Shown here: one piece after another, positions 58,645-64,000 of the stretch
Position numbering within the stretch: position 1 is the first letter of the stretch
Layout: each line of letters begins with the position of its first letter
Assembly (NCBI GenBank): GCA_018662005.1
Contig: JABJHA010000022.1
Span: 57,447 to 121,446, forward strand
Direction of reading: 5' to 3'
Origin: Rhodospirillaceae bacterium
GTDB lineage: Bacteria > Pseudomonadota > Alphaproteobacteria > Rhodospirillales > JABHCV01
Length of the DNA: 64,000 nt
The notes under the pieces: generated by a model
The model's input: the letters and a program-made list of their open reading frames with translations, nothing else
Database searches by the model: none
Told to the model about the DNA's origin: nothing
Made by a program: the position numbers and the translations under genes

Positions 58645-58959
58645 TTAACGGTCCAGTCTTTCTTTGACGTCGGCGGCGAAGTCCTCGTAACGTCTGAGCG
58701 CCGAAACCTTGACGTCCACATGCTGGCCCATCTTCTGCATGATCGGCAGATCCATAAGGATTTGGTCCAGGGTGTCGGGGCCATCAAGATCAACGATGGC
58801 GATGACGCGGCGTTCGCCCGCGCACTTCCAAAGATCGACGACCGCACCGGCCTCCTTGGCTCCGAGCGCCACCCCGGCTTCTTCCGCCCAGATGGTGAAA
58901 AGGTCGTTCTGGTTCATATCTGCCGAATAGGTCACGTTAAAATCAAGATGGTATAACAT
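58645..58959 (-). CDS. Muconolactone delta-isomerase-like small protein
   Basis: A 104-residue protein. The ATG at 58959 is preferred over an upstream GTG at 58965 because GGAGG lies 6 bases before it. MLYHLDFNVTYSADM, VVDLWKCAGERRVIAIVDLDGPDTLDQILMDLPIMQKMGQHVDVKVSAL and the overall ferredoxin-like length match the muconolactone isomerase superfamily. No beta-ketoadipate pathway genes accompany it, so its substrate is unknown and CatC activity is doubtful. It is isolated, with a structured 230-base gap upstream. Confidence 0.7.
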   Translation of the reverse strand: MLYHLDFNVTYSADMNQNDLFTIWAEEAGVALGAKEAGAVVDLWKCAGERRVIAIVDLDGPDTLDQILMDLPIMQKMGQHVDVKVSALRRYEDFAADVKERLDR

Positions 58960-59001
58960 TGTCACCCTCCTTTTGATTGTGCCCAGTCATTCTAGCTGTT
59001 T

Positions 59002-59113
59002 TCGGCTCACCAAACCATTGTATCAGAGCCGATCACACTTAAACGGAATCATTACTTGATTCCGTTTAAGTGTGTGAATCGGCTTGCTGTTGAAAAAATC
59101 GATCAGTTTTTCA
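59002..59113. repeat. Structured intergenic element with long perfect hairpin and alternative stems
   Basis: The core arms 59034-59050 and 59058-59074 are a perfect 17-bp inverted repeat with a 7-base loop, continued by AGCCGAT (59027-59033) with ATCGGCT (59078-59084) past a 3-base bulge. GAGCCGA (59026-59032) can alternatively pair with TCGGCTC at 59002-59008, so the two outer pairings exclude each other. A further TGAAAAA/TTTTTCA stem spans 59091-59113. The gap lies between divergent genes, so termination of either is not its role. Three GANTC sites lie at 59046, 59058 and 59076. Confidence 0.65.
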
Positions 59114-59196
59114 GGCTATTGATTTTCTCACTTGTCGGGTCATTCATTTGCTAACTTCTCTCTGTGTCCTGTTTTTATTTATTTCTGGAATAAGAA

Positions 59197-59820
59197 ATGC
59201 CCCCCAGCGACGTCGAAATCATAGAAAAAACCACTCCCTTCAAAGGCTATCTGCAGGTTGACCACTACTTGCTCAAACACGCTTTATTTGAAGGCGGCTG
59301 GAGCGATGTGATGTCACGGGAAGTCATCGAACGAGGTCATGTTGGTGCGGTGCTGCTTTACGATCCGGATCTGGACCTGTTTGTCCTGACCGAGCAATTT
59401 CGACCCGGGGTGCACGCGGCGAAATCATCGCCCTGGTGGGATGATGATTACTCTCCGTGGCTGGTGGAATGCGTTGCCGGCATTATAGACCCGGGTGAAA
59501 CACCTGAAGATGTATGCCAGCGCGAAAGTGTTGAGGAAGCCGATTGTCCCATCACCGCCCTGCACCCCATCTACCATTATTTTTCATCACCGGGCTGCCT
59601 GACTGAATCAGTGTTTCTGTTTTGCGGCAGGGTCGATGCGTCAAATGCCGGTGGTGTTTTTGGCCTAAAACATGAGCACGAAAACATCCGCGTTTTTACA
59701 GCCAGCCCGGATGAAACCTTCACCATGCTCGAGCAAGGGCGCATCGCCAATTCAATGACCATGCTGGCGGTCCAGTGGTTTCAACTCAATGGTGATAAAA
59801 TTCGTCAATTATGGGCTTAA
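59197..59820 (+). CDS. Nudix hydrolase, ADP-ribose pyrophosphatase-like
   Basis: A 207-residue NudF-type protein. The Nudix box spans about residues 95-117 as GIIDPGETPEDVCQRESVEEADC. The catalytic RExxxEE glutamates are intact, but the usual final Gly is Asp and the hydrophobic residue after RE is Ser. The N-terminal half (LLYDPDLDLFVLTEQFRPGVH) and downstream YHYFSSPGCLTESVFLFCGRV match ADP-ribose pyrophosphatases, which recycle ADP-ribose or related nucleotide sugars. A 72-base gap separates it from cysK, which may have its own promoter. Confidence 0.87.
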   Translation: MPPSDVEIIEKTTPFKGYLQVDHYLLKHALFEGGWSDVMSREVIERGHVGAVLLYDPDLDLFVLTEQFRPGVHAAKSSPWWDDDYSPWLVECVAGIIDPGETPEDVCQRESVEEADCPITALHPIYHYFSSPGCLTESVFLFCGRVDASNAGGVFGLKHEHENIRVFTASPDETFTMLEQGRIANSMTMLAVQWFQLNGDKIRQLWA

Positions 59821-59891
59821 CATAAAGGTGATTGGACCTTACTCTCAAAGTCTCTATGTCTTGGTTACACGTCGTAACGAGAGTAAATTTT

Positions 59892-60893
59892 ATGAGTATT
59901 CGTGAAGGTTTTATCGGCGCTATCGGAAACACCCCTCTGATCCGGCTTAAAGGTCCGTCAGAGGCGACAGGTTGCGAAATTCTGGGCAAGGCCGAATACG
60001 CCAATCCCGGCGGATCGGTCAAAGACCGTGCAGCCCTGTATATTGTCCGTGACGCCGAACAACGGGGTTTGCTTAAACCCGGCGGGGTTATTGTTGAAGG
60101 CACCGCCGGCAACACCGGCATTGGCCTGGCCATGGTCGCCAATGCACTGGGTTACCGCACCGTCATCGTTATCCCTGACACTCAAAGTCAGGAAAAGAAG
60201 GACATGTTGCGTTTGTGTGGCGCCGATTTGCGGGAAGTCCCGGCGGCCCCTTACCGGGAGCCCGGCAACTACGTTCATGTATCAGAACGCCTCGCTCAGG
60301 AACTCAATGAATCTGAAATCAATGGGGCGATCTGGGCCAATCAGTTTGACAACGTCGCCAACCGTCAGGCCCATGTGGAAACGACCGGTCCGGAAATCTG
60401 GCAGCAAACAGCGGGCAAGGTCGATGGTTTTATTTGCGCTGTCGGTACGGGCGGCACACTGGCAGGAACAGCCGCTACCCTGCGCGGCCTTAACAACAAT
60501 ATCAAAATTGGATTGGCCGACCCCATGGGAGCGGCGCTTTTCAATTATTACGCAAATGGTGAATTGAAAGCTGAAGGATCATCAATTACAGAAGGCATCG
60601 GACAGGGCCGGATAACCAAAAATATTGAAGACCTGAAAGTAAATATGCCCTACCAGATTGGTGATGAGGAACTGCTCCTCGCTTCGTTCGATTTACTAAA
60701 AAATGAGGGTCTGTGCCTTGGAGGATCAAGCGGAATCAACGTTGCCGGCGCCATCCGCATGGCCAAAGAAATGGGGCCGGGACACACCATCGTTACCATG
60801 TTGTGTGATAGTGGCGCCCGCTACATGAGCAAGATGTTCAACCCGGTATTCCTTGAAAGCAAGAATTTACCGGTACCCGACTGGCTGAATTAA
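59892..60893 (+). CDS. cysK: Cysteine synthase A
   Basis: A 333-residue PLP enzyme from the ATG at 59892 (MSIREGFIGAIGNTPLIRL); an extension to 59832 has no family match. PLP-binding Lys44 is in GGSVKDRAAL. The cofactor phosphate loop is VGTGGTLAGT and the substrate loop EGTAGNTGIGLAM. The C-terminal LLCDSGARYMSKMF is typical of the longer cysteine synthase group. It forms cysteine from O-acetylserine and sulfide. sseA follows after 18 bases. Confidence 0.93.
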   Translation: MSIREGFIGAIGNTPLIRLKGPSEATGCEILGKAEYANPGGSVKDRAALYIVRDAEQRGLLKPGGVIVEGTAGNTGIGLAMVANALGYRTVIVIPDTQSQEKKDMLRLCGADLREVPAAPYREPGNYVHVSERLAQELNESEINGAIWANQFDNVANRQAHVETTGPEIWQQTAGKVDGFICAVGTGGTLAGTAATLRGLNNNIKIGLADPMGAALFNYYANGELKAEGSSITEGIGQGRITKNIEDLKVNMPYQIGDEELLLASFDLLKNEGLCLGGSSGINVAGAIRMAKEMGPGHTIVTMLCDSGARYMSKMFNPVFLESKNLPVPDWLN

Positions 60894-60911
60894 TAAAAAA
60901 AGAGAACCATT

Positions 60912-61769
60912 ATGGACTACCAAAACCCCGACGCCCTGGTCAGCACCGATTGGCTGGAACACCATTTGATGGCTCCCGACGTGCGCATCGTCGACGCCAC
61001 GTTCTACCTGCCCCACGATGAACGCATTGCCGCCAATGAATATGCCACTCGCCATATTCCCGGTGCCGTCTATTTCAACATCGATGAAATCTGCGACAGC
61101 GATACGGACCTGCCGCACATGCTGCCAAGTCCTGAAAAATTTTCATCAAAGGTTCGCAAGTTGGGACTAGGCGATGGAAACAGGATTGTCGTTTACGACA
61201 GTTCGGGCGGATTCATGGCGGCGTGTCGGGTTTGGTGGATGTTCAGAATTTTTGGTCATGCCGATGTCGCCGTGCTGGATGGCGGTTTACCTAAGTGGAT
61301 GGCGGAAAAACGGCCCGTCAATGACGACGAGGTGATCCCCCAACCACGCCATTTCAGCGCTTCCATGAACAACACGTTGGTCAAAAATCTTTCGCAAATG
61401 ATGTCTAACATTGAAAAACACAAATATCAGGTCGTTGATGCCCGCAGTCCCGGTCGCTTCGATGGGATCGATCATGAACCCCGACCGACAGAAAAGCGCG
61501 GTCATATTCCGGGTAGCCTTAACCTGCCCTTCAACACCCTGTTGAACCCGAAAGACAACTTCACGTTCAAGTCTGCCGATGAAATTCTCGACGCCCTTGA
61601 TCATGCGGGGATCGATTTAAATAATCCGCTCACCGCCAGTTGCGGATCAGGCGTCACCGCGTCCGTAACCGCTTTGGCACTCTATCTTGTCGGTCATGAC
61701 GAGGTCGCGGTTTACGATGGTTCATGGGCGGAATGGGGCGATCATCCAGATACCCCCGTCGGCCCATAA
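60912..61769 (+). CDS. sseA: 3-mercaptopyruvate sulfurtransferase
   Basis: A 285-residue two-domain rhodanese. The catalytic loop is SCGSGVTASV with Cys244; the CGSGVT form points to mercaptopyruvate sulfurtransferase rather than thiosulfate sulfurtransferase. The inactive N-terminal rhodanese domain (residues about 8-140) contains VVYDSSGGFMAACRVWWMFRIFG. The C-terminal one has VVDARSPGRFDG and HIPGSLNLPFNTLL. It moves sulfane sulfur from mercaptopyruvate to thiols or cyanide. It lies in an operon with cysK, linking cysteine synthesis and breakdown. Confidence 0.93.
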   Translation: MDYQNPDALVSTDWLEHHLMAPDVRIVDATFYLPHDERIAANEYATRHIPGAVYFNIDEICDSDTDLPHMLPSPEKFSSKVRKLGLGDGNRIVVYDSSGGFMAACRVWWMFRIFGHADVAVLDGGLPKWMAEKRPVNDDEVIPQPRHFSASMNNTLVKNLSQMMSNIEKHKYQVVDARSPGRFDGIDHEPRPTEKRGHIPGSLNLPFNTLLNPKDNFTFKSADEILDALDHAGIDLNNPLTASCGSGVTASVTALALYLVGHDEVAVYDGSWAEWGDHPDTPVGP

Positions 61770-61776
61770 GCAAGCC

Positions 61777-62751
61777 ATGAAAGAAATTCTTTCAATTCGC
61801 CCCTTCATTGAAGGTGACTTTGAAGTTGTCGCCGCTTTGTGGCAATCCTGCGGGCTGACCCGGTCATGGAATGATCCCAAGCATGATATTGATGCGTGCC
61901 GGGCCAATCCAACCAGCGAGTTGTTCGTGGGCCTTAGCGGTGATCAGATCGTCTCCTCTGTCATGGCAGGTAACGATGGCCACCGGGGCGTCGTCTATTA
62001 CGTCGCCAGTGCACCCGAACAGCAGGGCAAGGGATTCGCCAAACAGATGGTTCGTCACGCCGAAGACTGGCTGAATGGTCGTGGTGTGTGGAAAGTCAAT
62101 CTGATGATCCGGGACGACAACGAGAAAGCCCGCGGCTTTTATCACGCCGTCGGCTATGAGGAAGAAGCGCGCATAAACATGTCGCGACGCCTTGAAAGCG
62201 CAAGCAAAGACCAACAACTTGAATGTATTGTCACCTACCTGCAGATGGATGAAGCGCCAACCCGCCCTGCCCCACCAACACCGGCCAAAAATATCGCCCT
62301 GCTTAGATGTGAAAGCCCAAGCGTCGGCTTTTATCGCTACCTGTATGAAAGCGTTGGCGCGGGCTGGCTTTGGTACGAACGCCGGGTTATCGATGACGCA
62401 ACCCTGGCTGCCCTGGTTATCGATCCACTGGTGGAAATATTTGTCCTATATGTTGACGGAACCCCCGCGGGTTATTTTGAACTGGGCTTGCGCGAAATGC
62501 CGGAAATTGAACTGGCTTATTTCGGCCTGATGGGCGATTTCATTGGTCAGGGGCTGGGGTCATTTTTATTGCGTCAGGCCATTGACCAGGCCTGGAGCCA
62601 CAATCCTGATCGCCTGTGGGTCCATACCTGCAACTTTGATCATCCCGATGCATTGGCTGTCTATCAGCGCTGCGGCTTTGAACCTTACGATCAGCAAACA
62701 ACCTACGTTGACGATCCCCGCATTCTTCGCCCCGATCTGGATTGGACTTGA
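61777..62751 (+). CDS. Tandem GNAT-domain acetyltransferase
   Basis: A 324-residue protein starting MKEILSIRPFIEGDFEVVAALW; the longer frame from 61687 lies in sseA. It has two complete GNAT domains. The first (about 1-150) carries VASAPEQQGKGFAKQMVRHAE, an acetyl-CoA loop Q-x-x-G-x-G/A, and resembles YpeA. The second (about 185-315) has IELAYFGLMGDFIGQGLGSFLLRQAIDQAW with Q/GxGxG/S and VYQRCGFEPYDQQTTYVDDP. A Pro/Ala-rich linker (EAPTRPAPPTPAKN) joins them. Substrates are unknown. It is 7 bases after sseA and 5 before the alanine dehydrogenase-like gene. Confidence 0.85.
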   Translation: MKEILSIRPFIEGDFEVVAALWQSCGLTRSWNDPKHDIDACRANPTSELFVGLSGDQIVSSVMAGNDGHRGVVYYVASAPEQQGKGFAKQMVRHAEDWLNGRGVWKVNLMIRDDNEKARGFYHAVGYEEEARINMSRRLESASKDQQLECIVTYLQMDEAPTRPAPPTPAKNIALLRCESPSVGFYRYLYESVGAGWLWYERRVIDDATLAALVIDPLVEIFVLYVDGTPAGYFELGLREMPEIELAYFGLMGDFIGQGLGSFLLRQAIDQAWSHNPDRLWVHTCNFDHPDALAVYQRCGFEPYDQQTTYVDDPRILRPDLDWT

Positions 62752-62756
62752 AACTT

Positions 62757-63866
62757 ATGAAAATTGGAATTCCCAAAGAAATCAAACCGCAGGAAGGCCG
62801 GGTCGCCCTGTTGCCTGTCCATGTTAAGGAATTGGTTCAGGCTGGCCATCAAATTTGCGTCGAAAAAGATGCAGGGCTCAAGTCAGACGCAATGGATAAG
62901 GACTACGCCGAAGCCGGCGCCACCATTTACGATAGTCCGGCCCAGGTCTTTGAAAGCTCAGAGCTGATCGTCAAGGTCAAGGAGCCGCTGGAACCTGAAT
63001 ATGACCTCTATAAGGCCAACCACATTCTGTTCACTAACGTCCATTCCGCCGCCGACAGGCCGCTGACTGACCATATGTTGAAAGTCGGCCTGACCGCCAT
63101 CGCCGCCGAAGACACCCACCAGCATGGTTCTCCCAATTGCCCGCTGGCTGGCGAGGTTGGCGCCTTTGAGGGTGTCCGCCTATGTCTCAACCCGCATGGC
63201 GGCACCGGCCGTCATTTCATGCCGCATTTTGGCGCACCCGCATTGAAAGCCGTGGTCTTGGGTTTGGGGGCTGTCGGCAGTGGCGCACTTAGAACCTTGT
63301 TGCGACTGGGTTGCTCGGTCACCGGACTCGATATCAGCCAGGCCTCAAGGATGAGCGCCGAAGTGAATTGGGCCGGTACTGACTTCACCACAGCCGGCAC
63401 CGACGCCCTGCCGGGCTTGCTTGCCGACACCGACCTGTTTATCAATTGCGTGCTGTGGCCCAAACACCGTGACGATCATTTGATTGACCGCGCCATGCTT
63501 GCCCAAATGAAATCAACGGCGGTGATCGTCGATATTTCCTGCGATGCGGGCGGCGCTGTCGAGACCACCCGTGCGACAAGCTGGGACGACCCGGTTTATG
63601 TGGAGGACGGCATTCGGCACTTCTGCGTTGATAACATTCCCGGTGCCGTCGCCGTTACAGCGTCTGCCGGTTACGGCGAAGCCCTGCTGCCGTTCGTCAA
63701 ATTGATTGGAGAGGTTGGCGCGATCGAGGCATGTCGACGCGAAAGCTGGCTGGCCAAGGGATTGACCTGTGTTAACGGTGAATTGATCCTTGAGGAAACC
63801 GGGCGTGTGCAGAAACGCTCCTTCACACCACTGGCGGATTTCCTAGTGTCCTGCCCCAGTAATTAG
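62757..63866 (+). CDS. Alanine dehydrogenase / PNT-family oxidoreductase
   Basis: A 369-residue protein starting MKIGIPKEIKPQEGRVALLPVHV. The N-terminal AlaDH/PNT fold has the substrate-binding Arg in EGRVAL, the catalytic-type Lys in LIVKVKEPLEPEYDL, and a His in TNVHSAADRP. The Rossmann domain has AVVLGLGAVGSGALRTLLRLG. However, the SEVAG motif is replaced by GEVGAFEGV, and NPHGGTGRHFMPHFG is unlike common AlaDH. It may use alanine, another amino or imino acid, or be saccharopine-dehydrogenase-like. It is the last recognised gene of the cysK-sseA-GNAT operon. Confidence 0.75.
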   Translation: MKIGIPKEIKPQEGRVALLPVHVKELVQAGHQICVEKDAGLKSDAMDKDYAEAGATIYDSPAQVFESSELIVKVKEPLEPEYDLYKANHILFTNVHSAADRPLTDHMLKVGLTAIAAEDTHQHGSPNCPLAGEVGAFEGVRLCLNPHGGTGRHFMPHFGAPALKAVVLGLGAVGSGALRTLLRLGCSVTGLDISQASRMSAEVNWAGTDFTTAGTDALPGLLADTDLFINCVLWPKHRDDHLIDRAMLAQMKSTAVIVDISCDAGGAVETTRATSWDDPVYVEDGIRHFCVDNIPGAVAVTASAGYGEALLPFVKLIGEVGAIEACRRESWLAKGLTCVNGELILEETGRVQKRSFTPLADFLVSCPSN

Positions 63867-64000
63867 AGCCTCCTCAGAAACTCTAATCCATTGAATATAA
63901 GAGATGAATCAATATTTTGGTCTGGTATAATGCACGTTATTCGCCATTAACCAGATGAAAAGCTTGCACCATGCGCAGTCGTTGCTCCCCCAATCAGCTC
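63867..64000. other. Right-end stretch, no gene assigned
   Basis: No gene is called here. A TGGTATAAT at 63923-63931 fits an extended -10 promoter element on the plus strand, without a clear -35. On the minus strand a frame entering from the right edge ends at a TAA near 63948 (ELIGGATTAHGASFSSG), which could be the C-terminus of a gene outside the window, but there is too little to identify. No terminator hairpin is visible after the preceding gene. Confidence 0.3.

Overview
The window looks like a chromosomal segment of an alphaproteobacterium, most likely a Rhodospirillales-type or related marine lineage. The grounds are gene order and gene types: a complete 14-gene nuo operon followed by birA, coaX, RNase J, methylmalonyl-CoA epimerase, proS, lolC/E and lolD; tig-clpP-clpX-lon-hupB followed by tRNA-Val and tRNA-Asp; and a short ProRS without the editing insert. 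Species assignment cannot be made from the sequence alone. No phage, transposase, CRISPR array or rRNA is visible, and no gene appears frameshifted. The first CDS is cut by the left edge.

Layout. (1) 1-10.6 kb, minus strand: a tightly packed run of about eleven genes, many with 4-base ATGA overlaps. It reads quinone oxidoreductase, SDR, acyl-CoA dehydrogenase, APH-type kinase, DUF6285 protein, gamma-glutamyltransferase, XdhC, MocA-like cytidylyltransferase, GMC oxidoreductase, HAD phosphatase, EamA transporter. A divergent acyl-CoA synthetase lies at 10.7-12.4 kb. Kinase, small partner, acyl-CoA dehydrogenase, SDR and CoA ligase together resemble the Pseudomonas lva pathway and mammalian ACAD10/11, which degrade 4-hydroxyacyl-CoAs through a phosphorylated intermediate. 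(2) 12.3-20 kb: molybdate transport (modABC), metY-like sulfhydrylase, an alpha/beta hydrolase, mobA, fdhD and an MFS transporter. With xdhC and mocA this makes a molybdenum theme, although no molybdoenzyme lies in the window. (3) 20-29 kb: dnaE, a GIY-YIG protein, a tandem pair of unrecognised paralogous lipoproteins, lolD, lolC/E, proS, tag, epimerase.

(4) 29-46.6 kb, minus strand: RNase J, coaX, birA and nuoN to nuoA (transcribed nuoA to nuoN), the proton-pumping NADH dehydrogenase. (5) 46.8-54.3 kb: tRNA-Asp, tRNA-Val, hupB (TTG start, with its own promoter and terminator), lon, clpX, clpP, tig and tRNA-Leu, a protein quality-control block. (6) 54.4-64 kb: malonyl-CoA decarboxylase, NAD(P)H-hydrate repair enzyme, D-amino acid dehydrogenase, a muconolactone-isomerase-like protein, a Nudix hydrolase, then a plus-strand operon of cysteine synthase, mercaptopyruvate sulfurtransferase, a two-domain GNAT protein and an alanine-dehydrogenase-like enzyme.

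The points most worth a second look are the lva/ACAD10-11-like module and its embedding in a larger operon; the structured 59.0-59.1 kb element, which has a 17-bp perfect stem, mutually exclusive outer pairings and three GANTC sites; the paralogous lipoprotein pair with a palindrome over the first ribosome binding site; and the 16-bp perfect inverted repeat upstream of tRNA-Leu.
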